Below, piece by piece: positions 31,338 to 43,490 of a DNA stretch of 64,000 nucleotides (its first letter is position 1; each line of letters starts with the position of its first letter). The position numbers were made by a program, and so were the translations under genes. This DNA is from Saussurea involucrata. Its lineage: Eukaryota; Streptophyta; Magnoliopsida; Asterales; Asteraceae. A model generated the notes under the pieces. That model searched no databases and was not told the origin of the DNA. It saw nothing but the letters and a program-made list of their open reading frames with translations. The stretch is from contig CM066313.1 in assembly GCA_033807775.1 (NCBI GenBank), positions 60,620,484 through 60,684,483 on the forward strand, given 5' to 3'.

Positions 31338-32885
31338 TCTGTTTTGCAGGAATGTCATGTGCGGGTTTTAATTTCTATTATTCACATCACATGACGAGCA
31401 TTCAAAGGTTATGCCAATTTTGAGGGGGAGTACTATCTCATGAAAGGTAAGTGAACTTCTAAGTGAATTCAAAGACATTGGCAATTCATTCTGAATAACT
31501 TACTTGCGTTTGTTATTGTCTAAGTTTAACTTCCATGATTGCCATGTCCAAAACTCTCTTGATTTAGTTATTTCCATGTCTCAAATGTTTGTTGCTTTTT
31601 CGATGGAAATACACTCGGTTTTTGAATTCCACTTTGTGTTCATAGTTCATCATTTCATATTAATGATTCAATTCTTATCTGATATATTAATTGTGACTTG
31701 TTTCTCACAATTAAACTTTCTGATCATTGTCTCATTTATTGAAAAATACTGTGCTTACTGAGTCATTCTGTTTTGCGCTTGATTTTGTTTCTTGATATTC
31801 CATATTTCAAATGTTTTTTTGTTGACTTCTGATTACTTCAGATCAGAACTCGGACTTAATTTGAATGACTTCTTATCACCTCAGATCAGGACTCGTTCTT
31901 AAAAGCTTTGACTTCTAAACATTTCAGTTTAGAACTCGTACTTCAACTGTGTTACTAAACTGTTCTACTCGATACATGAAAGGAGTGTTAGGATTTACAT
32001 TGTTTCTATGGTCAAGCCAGAACCGGAAGGACCTACCCAAGAAACACATCTTTTATAGACAACAGTGAGGGGTCTAGATTGTTAGATGAGTTTGGAGAGA
32101 AAAGAATACGGTGAGGCTGTTACAGGACTTAAAAGAATTATTGGTCCTTACCAAACCGAGTCAGTTATCCGAGTAACCACACAATCTATTCATTCTCGTT
32201 CTTTGGAGATGAATATTGAAACAGACATGGACCCAGTGTCGATAACTCGTGTCACCCCACCCAGCCACTCAAGTATCTCACATCAGATGCTTGTTTCATA
32301 TATTCACGGAGAATTAGCACATAATCTATCTATTCCTCACTCGGAGGTCTTAGATATTGAAAAAGGAAGACATCAGCTCCGGTCTTCGAACTTCATATTC
32401 TATTCACTGTGTCAATTGATTTTAACTTGCGTCCCGAGTTAAACAATGTTTTGAGCCAAACAGATAGAATTTATTTTCTTTCACACATGCACGAGTCTTT
32501 GTGATTCCAATTGCATATCTTTGTGATATTGCCGGAACAATTTGAGAAGTTAATTTCTTGAATTTTCTTCAGTGATAACTGGAAGTCCTATCAGAGATAC
32601 CCCATTGCCAACTCTAAACATAGGACACACAATTTTTAAATTGTTGTGATAACAGTTACTAACGTGTTTCTGTGTTAGCTTTTTACCCCGTTCTGGTTAC
32701 TTACTGTTTTATCTGGATTTTTTGCTACTCGTTACTATTGTCTTTGAACGTGCATGATGCTCCGGATGCTCCTACTCATTATGAGGGGAGAAAGGGTACA
32801 GATTCAAAGACACCGAATATCAAGTTGAGGGAGAGTTAGCAAAAGCCGAGGGGGAGTAGAGTCGAGGGGGAGTAAAGAAGTCCCC
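31338..32885 (+). other. Cop-B post-gag region, mostly non-coding
   Basis: AT-rich. It contains repeated ACTCG-CTT phrases (TCAGATCAGAACTCGGACTT near 31850, TCAGATCAGGACTCGTTCTT near 31885) and polypurine motifs (GAGGGGGAGTA) near 31430 and 32855-32875. A 118-codon frame at 32086-32442 has no recognisable domain. No pol found. Confidence 0.5.
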
Positions 32886-32889
32886 ATGC

Positions 32890-33288
32890 AAAAGCCTAGG
32901 TGGTAAACTAGTCAGCTGGACCTCTAAGAAGCAGAACTGCATATCCACATCTACATCAGAAGCCGAATACGTTGTTGCTGCTAGCTGTTGCTCCCAGGTT
33001 CTGTGGATGAAAACTCATCTCAAAGACTATGGCCACATCATATTCAAGATTCCCATCCTCTGTGACTCAAAGGGCGCCATAGCCATCTCTGCCAATCCAG
33101 TACAGCACTAAAAAACAAAGCACATCGACATCCGTTACCACTTCTTAAAACATCATGTTGAATACGACACAATAGAAATGCATTTTGTGTCCACGGAATA
33201 CCAGCTTGCAGACTTATTCACCAAGGCACTTGATGAGAAAAGATTTCTTTTCTTGGTGAGTAAGTTGGGAATGATAAACATGAGTTAA
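32890..33288 (+). pseudogene. Copia pol C-terminus (RNase H end)
   Basis: Encodes LGGKLVSWTSKKQNC, STSTSEAEYVVAASCC, CDSKGAIAISANPVQH, then KHIDIRYHFLKHHV and LADLFTKALDEKRF, the standard end of copia-type pol (RNase H and tail). One in-frame TAA follows the QH codons (about 33109), and the upstream end is missing. RNase H would degrade the RNA strand during reverse transcription. Stop TAA at 33286-33288. Confidence 0.88.
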
Positions 33289-34363
33289 AACCTCTGTAAG
33301 TATGAGTCGTCTCTTCTGTAAATATGTACATACATTGTTTTTATTGTTTCTGTTTAATTTATTTCTGAATATAAATTCTCAATCACCAAGTGTTCTGCAC
33401 AAAAACAGAGCTTCTGTAGGATTGCTCAGAACCTCTGAGAAACTTGATCTATGTCCTAAAACATTACTTATCAAATTTTGACCCAAGCATAGATCAAGGG
33501 GAGCAGAAGGAGACTTTGAATGATGTACAGAAGTTGATCATTCAAGGGGGAGCCAAAGAAGAATTGTGATCAACCACAATCAACAGAGGTCAAGAATCTC
33601 ATCGAACAAAGGAAAGTCCAAAAGTGAGTATCTCATACAAAATCATTTTCGAAAACAGTTTTCTAGGACACAAATTTCCAAATATTTCCTAGAAACACTG
33701 CCAAAGACATTTCAAACTTCAAATGATCAAAAAGATGCATAAATTTTGAGTTATGAGAAATTTGAGGTCATAGAGCCTCTGCTGAGCTCAACAGAGGCTC
33801 TGGCAGAGAAAATCTCTATGATCGTAAATTTAAACTCTTTCGATCGGTTATGAATGTCATCTCAAAAAGACCTCTTTTGCACATATGCACACTTTGAGAT
33901 TCTCAAAAGGTTGTTGGTCACAGAGCTCATTCCACCAAAGAAACTATTGACCAACATAGGCTTTTAAAAGGAGTTACTCGCACAGAACCTTATCCAAAAC
34001 AGTTTTCTAGGACACCAACTTCAAAATATGTCCTAAAAACAATTCTTAAAACAATTAAAAACCTGGATGATCAAAAAGTTTAATAGATTTTTAGTTATGA
34101 GAAATTTCCTCTCATAGAGCTTCTGCTAGCTCTGACAGAGCTCCAAAACCTCTGTGAATGCAATTTCTTCTCTAAAAATCTATCGATCCTCTCCAATGTT
34201 TTTCAAACGTTTTTGGTAAAGGTGCAAGCAACAGAGGATACAAAGAGAGTTTCAAACAACAGAGCTCTATCTCTACAGAGCTTCTGTCATTTTCAAAACT
34301 GGGAAATTCTGTAACAGTAACGGCTATTTTTACTAAGGGTAAAAATCATGTGGAGGTAAAGAA

Positions 34364-34570
34364 GCCCACGCGCCTAGCATTAATGGGCCGCGCACGACGT
34401 CCTGTCATACTCTGACACTGATGACGTGTCTCACATTCATTGGGCGTACATGGCACACGTTATTCTGGAAAGTTGAACCAGCCGTTTACACTCGAGCACG
34501 GATTCCAAATTTTATTCACTTCCATATATTTACCTCTTCAGAATTCTAACCGTTATCCTTCAGTATAAAA
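34364..34570 (+). promoter_or_regulatory. Candidate internal promoter, second copy
   Basis: Same block as 9359-9563: CCGCGCACGACGTC, TGACGTGTC (34422-34430), TATAAAA (34564-34570), ATG at 34666. The TGACGTGTC-to-TATA distance is 142 bp here and 141 bp in Cop-A. TATA to ATG is 102 and 105 bp. It is better conserved than flanking non-coding DNA. Confidence 0.5.
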
Positions 34571-34665
34571 CCCAAGTTACCAATCCTCATAAACATTACG
34601 AACTCCTATCTTCTTCTCCGGCGAACCTTGCAAAAACCTGCAAAATTCTTATCTCCATACACAGA

Positions 34666-37600
34666 ATGGCCTCCTTTTCTCAAGATATCTCCCCTGCACA
34701 CTCACTGGCGAACTCCCCTGAACACTCTGAGCATTCAGAAAATCCTGAAATCGCCAGAAACCTGGAGCAAGATAACTCTGGCAATGAAGCAGATTTTGCT
34801 CCGACCACCCACCTTCAAAACTTCTTAGAAAATGAACATTTTACAAATGTTCTACCTTTAAAACCCAATAACCACTACCTTGTTCCATCCAAAACTGCTT
34901 TTGGAGAAGCACGTGCTATACTTCTCCATATTTTGGAACAACATATACTCTACCCTCTCCTTACCAAAACCGTTGATAAAATCCCTGCCAGGTACATAAA
35001 TCAATTCTGGCAGAGCTGCAGATTTGACCAACAGGATAGACAAATCAAAGGGTACATCTCTAAACCTGATAAATCTGAACATATTGAACTCAAGTTCAAC
35101 AGAACTATGTTCTCTCTTGAGTTCAGTCTACCTACCAGAGGTCTTCTAGGCTTAAAGAGATTTGCAGAGGAACCCACAGATGAAGAACTCTGCAAGTTTG
35201 TCGAAATGTTAGGGTACAACACAACCCTGAGAAAGAGAAACGATATCCGCAGAGGCAGATTACCACCTCTGTGGAATACACTCTTTTCAATACTCAACAG
35301 GTGCCTAACAGGAAAAGTGGGGAGTCCAGATCAAACCTCACACCAAATACTAGCCATAATGTATGGAGTCTACTTTGACCTACCTCTGGACTTCGCCACT
35401 CTCATGATGCAAGAAATGGTGAACACCATCGACAGAAAGATCACCTTCCAGCAGAAAAGGTCACAGACAACAGGAGCTCTACCTCCTCTGTAGTTTCAAA
35501 GAATTCTAGGTGTTCTGATAGAGCCTCTACTCTTGCTTGAAAAATGGCCAATGGAGGGACCAACAACCAAGATATATGCTATGACCAAAAACTCCCCAAC
35601 AGAACATGCTGATGGATACCCACACTGCAGACCTCTGCCAAAGAAACTTCTGGGATATGTAAGGGACGAAGAACTAGAATTAGATTGCATACGCGATCAT
35701 AGGACTCCAGAACCAAGTCCTATGACACCCCCGCGTCTAGGAGCCCCCATAGGAACAGAAGTATTAGATAGGTTGACAGATGAAGAATGGGCAGCTGCTT
35801 TTCAGAAGCATGAAGACAATCAAGCCAGATTCCGTGCTCAGAGGAAATCCATCTACTCTGCCTCAACTCCTCAACAGAAAACAAAGAGGAAAACCACAGA
35901 GGGTACTTCAACTTCTGTTGTCGAAACTCAAACCTCTCCTCCTCATGCCACAGAAGTTGGATCTTCTGCTCCTCCACCTCCCCCAAAGGAAAAGAAGAAG
36001 AGAAAATCCAAAGCCTCAGAGGAAGGGGCACCTAAACCCAAGAGGAGAAAGAGCAAGAAGAAAACTGGGAAACATCTGTCTCCTATGCAAACAATTACAG
36101 AGGAAGGAGTAGCAGACGACGTAGAGGAACAGGTAACAGAAGAAGTAGCAGAAGAACAAACCCAACAATCACCTCTGCAATCCCCCAATCCCCTCAACTA
36201 TGCACATCATGGGGATTTCTCTGACTTCCTCCAACGTCCTGAATTTGCCAACACTCTTGACACTGCTGGATGGACTGCAGAAGCTCTGTCACATGAAAAC
36301 GAAGAAGCCGCAGAAGATCCCGATTTTACAATCTCTGGAGTTGACTCAGAGTTAGCTGATGATGACCAAACTCCAAGAGCCAATTTGGCTGAGACCCTAG
36401 AGATACTGCAGAACCCCTTCCTTCAACCTGGCCTTGATGTTCACAGAAGAAGCCAAGAGCAAGTAATCTCTGCCTCTCACGGTACACAGGTTATGCACCC
36501 CTATGTACAACAACTTTTTGGTACTCATCCTATGTACGATTCCCTAGGTCCAAGGGAAGAAGAGGTAACAGAAGAAGAAAAGACAGAGGAAGTGATTAGG
36601 TTAAATGTATTGACAGAAGGGATCACAGAAGATGTGGTTAGAGCAGAAGGAGAAAAAGAAAATGAAAAGGAAAAAGATGCCGAAAAAGAAGAAGGAACAC
36701 ATCCACAACCATCTTCCAGTGCAACCCACACTTCTATTACCGTTGGTCTAGCAGCAGAAGGTAATATTGAAAAAGAGCCGCACAGCTCGACCCCAACACA
36801 AACCATCCGGACAGAGGAAATTCTTTCATCCTCTGTACCATTAATAACCGGGGAAACCATTCCAGGGGAATCCTCTCAAAAGGATTTGCCCTTAGTAAGT
36901 GATCTATTGCCCCAGATCACAACAGAAATCCTTGCAGAGGAATTTGTTTCCTCTGCCACATGCACACAACTAGGTCCAAACATCTCTTCAGAGGAGATTA
37001 GAGTGTACAAAGACGGAGAGACTCTAGATAAGTCTCCGAGTCAACAGAAGGATAATCTAGTACCCACCTCTGGAGTGGATCTAGACAATGTCATTCTCAG
37101 AACTTCTGTAGAGTCTGAAGCACTAGATGCTTCTGCTCGAAGATCAGAAGGAAATCCTTCCGTCCTCAACATCAAAACAGGGACGAAAGAAGGTGTCTCA
37201 GGAACATAGACTCACTCTGGGATGAATGTGTTCCCCCAGAGGTTACAACTAGTTCACATGTATCAAGGGATGAGTTCCAAACCCTTGTCACCTCTGTGAA
37301 CACCACATTGAAGGAGTTGAAAAGCTCTTTCAATTCTTTTGCAGAAGTTACCACTCGGGCCATTTCCAACATGAACACCAAAATGGACAACTTGTCCACA
37401 GAGGTGCAATCTGCTCTAGCCCAGATGAAAATTGTTGCCACAACCTCTGCTACCACATCTGCATCTGCTGCTACTGAGTTCGAGAAAGTCACGACTTCTG
37501 CATTCCAAAGCTCTGTAAAAGACTTGCTTGAAAAGATAAAAGAGCAATCCTCAACCTCTGCTGGCCTTACACCTGAAAACTTGAAGAAGGCCCTAGCACA

Positions 37601-39533
37601 AGTTCACGAACAAACAGCAAGGGATACTTTGATAATGCAGCCATCCGACTATATAACCAGAGCACAACTCACAGAACTTGGCCAAAGTGTGATCAACCAA
37701 GTAACATAAATGATCAAGGCCTTTACAATCGCCAACCACACCTATGTGAAAGACTTTCGGAAGAGCGTCGGCAGAATGCGCTTTAACACAGAAGCAGAAC
37801 TCGCAACTCTTTTTGGCCTATGCGATGACGTGTGCGCAAAACTTATAGCCGCAGGAGCCACTCCACAGCCTAAAAAGCCAACAGCATCGTGCAGAGCAGA
37901 AGGTACGACAGATAAGGGTCAGGATGACTCTGATGATGACTCTGATGATTCATCAGATCATCCTGAGGGGGAGAATCAAAGGGAAAAACAAAGGGAAGAA
38001 GCTGCAAACAGAGGTCTACCAGCTCCACCGGTATCCGCAGAACCAATATCCTCTACACCTCCAACTCAAACCCAAGGAGGAACACAACAGTCCACAGAGG
38101 CAACAACCACCTCTGTGGAAATGATCTCTGAAGAAACTCCAGCCACAACCCAATTCCCCTCCATATTCGGAGAAGATGTCCAAACCCAAGAAAGCTTCCA
38201 AATTCTGACATCTTCTGAAGAAGAACTACCTTCCCCAACACCTAAAACCAACCCAAGAACCAAAACCATTTCTCACAAAAGAAAATATCTGAGCAAAACA
38301 CCTGAAACCGCTCCAACAGAACCCAAATCAGCAATCAAGCCCTCTGAAACTCAAGTGTCAAATCCAACAGAGGCAACCCCCACAGAACCTCCAACAATCA
38401 AGCCCTCTGAGACTCAAGCGTCAAATCCTACAGAGGCAACCCCATCTCTACAAACAGATCAGAAGAAGGCAAAAGACAAGGGTAAAGGGATAATGACAGA
38501 GGAACCACAAAAGAAAAGGCCAAAGCGTCAACCTCCAACAGAGAAACTAATGAAGAGCTCTTTCGATGCTATTATGACACCAAAGCCTGAAGAAGAAGAC
38601 TGGGCTTTTGGTGTCACTCCTCTGTCAAATATTCCTGTTCTGGATCCAAAGGCAAAACCTTCAGAGGATCGAGTAGCAGAAGTCAAGAACAAGTTAGATG
38701 CTCTGCGCAGAACCTTACCTCAATCACCACCACCACAAATGGAAGAAGTGGTATACAGGTACTTATACAGCATAATGGGCATAATGGATCAATCAGAACC
38801 AACCATTCAAGACCCGGACTTCTGTGCTGATCTTGAAAACCTATTCACCAGAACAAAACCCAAGCCTAAACACGAAGTCTTCTCCACATCCAAAACCGTC
38901 GAGGTTATCTACTGTAAGTTCTCCAAAACCAGAACCTGGCCTACACTCTCTTACAACATCTACAAGGTCAGAAGGGAGAACAGATCTCAGAACCAATTCA
39001 CAGATGTAGATCTTAGGAATCTCAATCCTTATGATCTACCTGACCTTCTGGAATGGACGAAAGAGAACTTCACAACAGATGAAGTTCGCAGAGCATACAG
39101 GGTGATAAGAAAAGCCATACGCGAGAAGCTTCTGTTATACAGCATGGTAGATTTTCAGTTGGCTCGAGATCTTGGAGTAAAAAGATTGACCGTTCAACCA
39201 CCAGAAGACTACTGCCCTCCCTCTGCTACACCAAACTCGATCATCACAAATCCAAGGGTCGGGTTAGTCTTTCTAGATCCTTCTGGTAAATCAAAGTTGT
39301 TCGTAGAGATGGACTGTCAGAAGTACGCGACAAGTACTTTGACAGAATTCAGAGCGATCCTTGTAAAACACAGAGGTACAGAGCTCATGGAACAAAGCCT
39401 AGCCGACAGACTGGTAGAGATCATAGATGCAACCATCAACTTCAGAAAACTCTGCATCAGTTTCTATCACGAGCTAATACAACAAGGACTCGACCGCAAA
39501 AGTTACAATGACTTCAAAGATGCCAACGTCTGA
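34666..39533 (+). pseudogene. Env-like ORF, second copy (degenerate)
   Basis: About 1,620 codons, collinear with 9662-14288. The start MASFSQDIS is intact. The N-terminal domain (INQFWQSCRFD, FNRTMFSLEFSLPTRG, LPPLWNTLFSI, IMYGVYFDLP) is followed by a long Glu/Thr/Pro-rich middle with several KPKRRKSKK-like basic patches and then the C-terminal domain (EEVVYRYLYS, VIYCKFSKTRTW, FVEMDCQKYATSTL, FYHELIQQGL). It is interrupted by TAG at 35491, TAG at 37207, a one-base deletion just after, and TAA at 37707. Open pieces are 34666-35493, 35533-37209, 37296-37709 and 37710-39533. Position after pol makes it env-like; no signal peptide or membrane anchor is seen. Confidence 0.75.
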
Positions 39534-39684
39534 GTCAAACAAACAAATCCTCTGAAATTTTTCTTTTTCAAAAACAATCAAATGTAAATGCCTCTGGCAT
39601 AATCTAATATGAAAAGAAAAATGTTCTTGTACTTAGAAAATCCTTGCACTTTCAAATTTTTAATTTTCACTAGTTGGGGGAGAT

Positions 39685-40409
39685 TGTTAGCTCCAATCTT
39701 TATGTTTGTGAAAGTAGTGAAAATAGTCTAAGTACAGAAGTAACCTACAGAGGCCCTGCAGAAGAACCCAAGAAGACAGAAGGCAAGAATCTGCAGAAGT
39801 ACTGCTCACAGAGGACCGAGCCGCAGAACCTCTGTCACCCTTGACAGAGCCTCTGCGGTTTATACTGAAGACTTAGAAGATTTACAAATATCTTTCTACT
39901 GTTCCAGGATCCGTTCATCCACTTGTTTCCAGGCGTGCCCTGACATCAACTACACGTGTCAAACTCTGATAGGGCTCTGTCAGAATTGGAACATACACAT
40001 TAAATGAACATCGTACCTAGCTACTGTTCATACGATCCCGTCAACTGTAGATAAGTCCTTATTGTCTAAAGTATGTCCCCTTTAGAAGTAGTATAAATAG
40101 AAGACTCATGTTGAGTTCTTCTATTAAGCTTAATACCACAAAAGTACACATATATCATTAAGCTTTGCACTTCTCACACACACCATTAACTGCAGATTTC
40201 TTGATAATCCTTTGAAGTTTTTGGTGTTCTTAATATATATCAAATACAGTAATCTTGGAGATATTCATTTGTTCTTACATACTTTTTATTTGATATTGTG
40301 TGTTCTTCTACCTTGCATTATCTTTCAGTTCTTAAATACGCTTCCGCACCATATCTAAATCTGAACTAACTGAAGGTTAAGATCATTGTTGAGAAAACTG
40401 GAACCAACA
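39685..40409 (+). repeat. 3' LTR of the truncated Cop-A relative
   Basis: TGTTAGCTCCAATC...GGAACCAACA, about 725 bp, sharing long blocks with Cop-A LTRs (CACAGAGGACCGAGCCGCAG; TTATTTGATATTGTGTGTT). A TATA-type GTATAAATAG is near 40089. Confidence 0.88.
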
Positions 40410-40470
40410 CTAAAGGAAGAGAAGATCAAGATCTGAAGACTTCAAGACCGATTTTTATTTATATATCTTT

Positions 40471-41081
40471 AGGGGGAGATTGTTAGGACCATAAATGTCC
40501 TACATATTAGAAAGATATATAAATAATTATATAGGATTAATTAGTTTAATTTATTAATTGTAAAAGCCATTATTGTTAAATGGGCTTAGATTAGCCTAAT
40601 GGGCTTAGGCCTTGTTTGCCTAAAAGCCTTAGTATATAAGGTTAGTCTTAACCTTAGAATTAGGTTAGAGTTTTCATTAGCGATTTATTATCATTCTATA
40701 ATCCCAATTTGCAAGTAATGTAATCAAGATTTACTCAAAGTGCTGTCCATCTCTCATTAACATCAAGAACACAAAGATTACAATATAGAGAGAAATGCAC
40801 AGTGAATTCTAAGATATGAAAGTGAAAGTGTTTTGTAAAATGAATTCATCTAGGCTATTTATACCTAGACACATATTTTCAGAATTAGCCCCTCAACTTG
40901 AATACAATATACAAAATTGACACTAACACATTCATTAGAGCTTAGAGAGATTAAGTCGTTCCTTTACTTCCATTGTAATATTGTTGAACGATTAATACTT
41001 TGAATGAATATGAGAGGGATGACAAGTTGAAATCATTAAACATCTCTGTTATCGTTGTTACCTGTTAAACTGAGACTCTCA
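40471..41081 (+). repeat. Cop-B polypurine tract and 3' LTR
   Basis: AGGGGGAGAT at 40471-40480, then the LTR 40481-41081 (601 bp, enlarged by an insertion), then the duplication TCCAC. Confidence 0.92.
40697..40928 (-). mobile_element. 232-bp solo LTR nested in the Cop-B 3' LTR
   Basis: Absent from the 5' LTR; flanked by CATTC at 40692-40696 and 40929-40933. On the minus strand it starts TGTTAGTGTCAA, has a TATA box in GGTATAAATAGCC and ends GGGATTATA, one base short of the usual CA. With a 5-bp duplication and LTR-like ends, it is a small copia-type solo LTR. Confidence 0.8.
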
Positions 41082-41305
41082 TCCACCATTGATCCATCAT
41101 CATTCTTGTACACTAAGTTGCGAACAGCAGAAGGTTCGATTCCACATTTTTGCATGGCGTATGCAAGAAACTTCTTATGTGTAAAGTTTACTGGCAATTT
41201 TAAACCATGCTTAGATTTATAAGCAAAATTCTACTGATTGTTGTCTTACACCCATTCACCATCGCAACAGAAATATAGCTTAGCTTTTGCAACAATTGAA
41301 CTCAT
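41082..41305 (-). pseudogene. MULE-1 transposase, N-terminal fragment
   Basis: ATG at 41305-41303, MSSIVAKAKLYFCCDGEWV, then two stops (TAA, TAG) and an open continuation to VRNLVYKNDDGSMVE at the Cop-B target site. Across Cop-B it joins in frame to the ELSDDGDISG segment at 19975, the usual N-terminal domain of plant MuDR-type transposases. Upstream of the ATG, 41306-41600 is the element's 5' untranslated part, with repeated GAATTGCAACCACA. Confidence 0.82.
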
Positions 41306-41639
41306 TTTTTCAGTAGTATCTCAGAAAGAAAATACTGAAATGATGAAGAAAGAAAGCAAGAAAGAAGAATGGAATGGATATGAATTGCAACCACAATGGA
41401 ATGGATGAACGATTATGGAATGCATTTTACTGATATTTATGGATGAAATTTCAGTGGGGAAGATGAATTGCAACCACAAATTCATCTTCCCAGTACAATA
41501 ATTGAACATAATTGAAGCAACTCAGACAATATGTGTTGAAAAAAACTAGTAAAAACATGCAAAAACACGTGAAAACTCCAAAAACATGAAAATCACGGCC
41601 CAAATCGTGGCCCATATCGCGGACAGGGACCAAAAGTGA

Positions 41640-41818
41640 AAATTTGGGACCCATCACGGCCCATCGCGGACCAGTTTCGCGGGCCAAAATTAGAGGGTCC
41701 GCGATCGTGGCCCATATCGTGGAAATACGGGGCATTTTTGCAAAATGGGAGAGAGAAGGGGCAGTTGTGTAAGATTTAGTCAAAGTTGGGGCATTTTAAT
41801 AAAATTCCCATTAAAATA
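41640..41818 (-). repeat. MULE-1 right TIR and target duplication
   Basis: Reverse complement of the left TIR: CGCGGGCCAAAATTAGAGGG, GGGGCATTTTTGCAAAATGG, GTCAAAGTTGGGGCATTTTA, ending ATTCCC at 41809, then ATTAAAATA at 41810-41818. Confidence 0.88.
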
Positions 41819-41915
41819 ACCATTGAATTCTAATAAAATAGTCAATTATTAATTCATAAAAACATACATTATTAAACCAAAAATAAATTACATCATATAA
41901 ACTTAAATTAAATTA

Positions 41916-43385
41916 TAGAGTAAATTATGGATTTGGTCCCTGTGGTTTAAAAAATATAACGAAAATGGTCCCTACAATTTTTTTATTCCAATTAGGCCAT
42001 GTGGTTCGTGTTTTCGAAACGATTTGGTCCCTGGCGCTAACAAGAGTTAACTCCAACCGTTAAGTGAAGGGCATTTTAGTCCTTTCGATATGTTTACCTT
42101 TTTTAAGTTAAATTATAAAACCACAGAGACCCAACTTGTAATTTACTTTATTGCTCTGATAGGTTTTCTTGTTTCTTGAACATTCATCTTCTACAGGAAC
42201 ACCATGATGAACACCAAGAACATAAACACCAAGAAAAAAAAACCAAAACCCAATATAAATCAAACCCTAAATTCAAATCTAATCTCAAGAACATTAATAA
42301 CATTGAATATCCTAAATTAAACCCAGATTTAAAAACTAAATCAAACATAGATTGAAAAACCTAAATTAATATCATACTTTTGTGAAGAAGATGAGGAAAA
42401 AAAAAAGATAGAGATCGAGAGAAGAGATCTGAGAGGAGATAGAGATCGAGAGAAGAGATCTGAGAGGAGATAGAGATCGAGAGAAGACATCTGAGAGGAG
42501 ATAGAGATCGAGAGAAGAGATCTGAGAGATTGAGAGAGAGAGAGATAGATCTGGAAGAGATATGCTCCGACCACCTCCAACGACGACCAACCACCGACCA
42601 CTGTCAAATCGATGGATCTGGAACTCGATGGATCTGATGTACTTGATGAAATCAATTGATTGGGAAGTCGATGGATCTCATGAACTTGATGGATTTGGAA
42701 CCTTCGATTTACCCACCCTTTTATGAATCTGAAGAACTCAATGTGGGAGCGAAGTCGGTGAAGAGTGAAGACACAGGGGGCCGGAGGTGAGGGATGAGGA
42801 GGGCGTCGTTGGAGGATGATATGGTGCAGCTACGGTGGCACCTTTGTCGAAAAAACATACCAGATCCAGGAGGTGTGGGAAAATGATATGCAATGGAGGA
42901 TGATATGCTCTCTCTTCTCTCGATCTCTAACTCTCTTTCTTTTTCTCATCTGGTTCTTTTAATACCAACTAGGTTAGATTTTTAAGTTATATGATTTAAT
43001 GTAAAACAAAATTCTGATACACTTGGTTGTTCTTGGTTGATTAAATTAACAAGAGGAAGATTCAAGGAAAATATGGGTTTGTTCTTGGTAGAAGATGAAT
43101 GTTCAAGAGAAAATATGGGTTTGTTCTTGGTAGAAGACGAATATAATAATAAAGTAAATTACAAGTCGGGCCCCTGTGGTTTTATAATTTAACTAAAAAA
43201 AGGCAAACATATCGAAATGACTAAAATGCCCTTCACTTAATGGCTGAAGTTAACGTCCGTTAGCGCCAGGGACCAAATCGTTACGAAAATACGAACCACG
43301 TGGCCTAATTTGGAATAAAAAAATTATAGGGACCATTTTCGTTATATTTTTTAAACCACAGGGACCAAATCCGTAATTTACTCTA
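41916..43385. mobile_element. TIR element, about 1.47 kb, non-autonomous
   Basis: Inverted ends of about 230 bp: left TAGAGTAAATTATGGATTTG + GTCCCTGTGG; right ends ACCACAGGGACCAAATCC then TAATTTACTCTA. Inner TIR blocks (AAGTGAAGGGCATTTTAGTC; CGATATGTTTACC) also pair. Long TIRs suggest a Mutator-like element, but no exact target duplication is visible. The interior holds a Gly/Arg-coding-like GA-rich stretch and no transposase. Confidence 0.75.
42408..42540 (+). repeat. GA-rich tandem repeat (31 bp)
   Basis: About four copies of GATAGAGATCGAGAGAAGAG + ATCTGAGAGGA. Minus-strand open frames here are repeat artefacts. Confidence 0.85.
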
Positions 43386-43490
43386 AACTATAACTGAATA
43401 TTAAATGATTTTCTTAAAATCATACAAAATCGTATTATAAAATCAACGAATACAAATAATAAAATAAAATATTAAAATTGATATGTATTA

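Larger units (their letters stand above)
32890..40409 (+). mobile_element. 5'-truncated relative of Cop-A inside Cop-B
   Basis: Begins abruptly within the RNase H part of pol and runs through the post-pol region and env-like ORF to a polypurine tract (TTGGGGGAGAT) and an LTR at 39685-40409, all collinear with 8220-15241. There is no 5' LTR, gag or front of pol. The sequence is clearly diverged from Cop-A, so it is an older family member. It could be a truncated insertion or a recombinant formed during reverse transcription. Confidence 0.8.
19976..41081 (+). mobile_element. Cop-B: copia-type LTR element, host of further insertions
   Basis: 5' LTR 19976-20339 and 3' LTR 40481-41081, both TGTTAGGACC...GACTCTCA, flanked by TCCAC at 19971-19975 and 41082-41086. 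Primer site 20342-20353 (initiator tRNA-Met type). The LTRs differ by about six substitutions in 364 bp once a 237-bp insertion in the 3' copy is set aside. The original content appears to be a long leader, the gag frame at 30060-31337 and 31338-32885. MULE-2 (21100-29160) sits in the leader and a truncated Cop-A relative (32890-40409) in the 3' half. No protease, integrase or RT of its own is visible. Confidence 0.9.
5415..41809 (-). mobile_element. MULE-1: Mutator-like element split by three insertions
   Basis: Left end GGGGATTTAATTAAAATGCC at 5415; right end, inverted, at 41809. The subterminal 165-170 bp on each side match as inverted repeats. The flanks are ATTAAAATA at 5406-5414 and ATTAAAATA at 41810-41818, an exact 9-bp duplication as expected for Mutator elements. 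Removing Cop-A, the solo LTR, Cop-B and their 5-bp duplications leaves about 3.57 kb, a normal size for a MULE with one transposase gene. The transposase fragments all lie on the minus strand and in the right order (N-terminus near 41305, C-terminus near 5843). The insertions show it stopped being functional before Cop-A and Cop-B arrived, or because they did. Confidence 0.9.

Noticed and set aside
32086..32442. 118-codon ORF as a Cop-B gene
   Set aside because: Single short frame with no domain in a decayed region; kept only as part of the post-gag description.
42341..42655. Overlapping Ser/Leu-rich ORFs on the minus strand
   Set aside because: Three frames are open because of the 31-bp GA-rich tandem repeat; repeat artefact.
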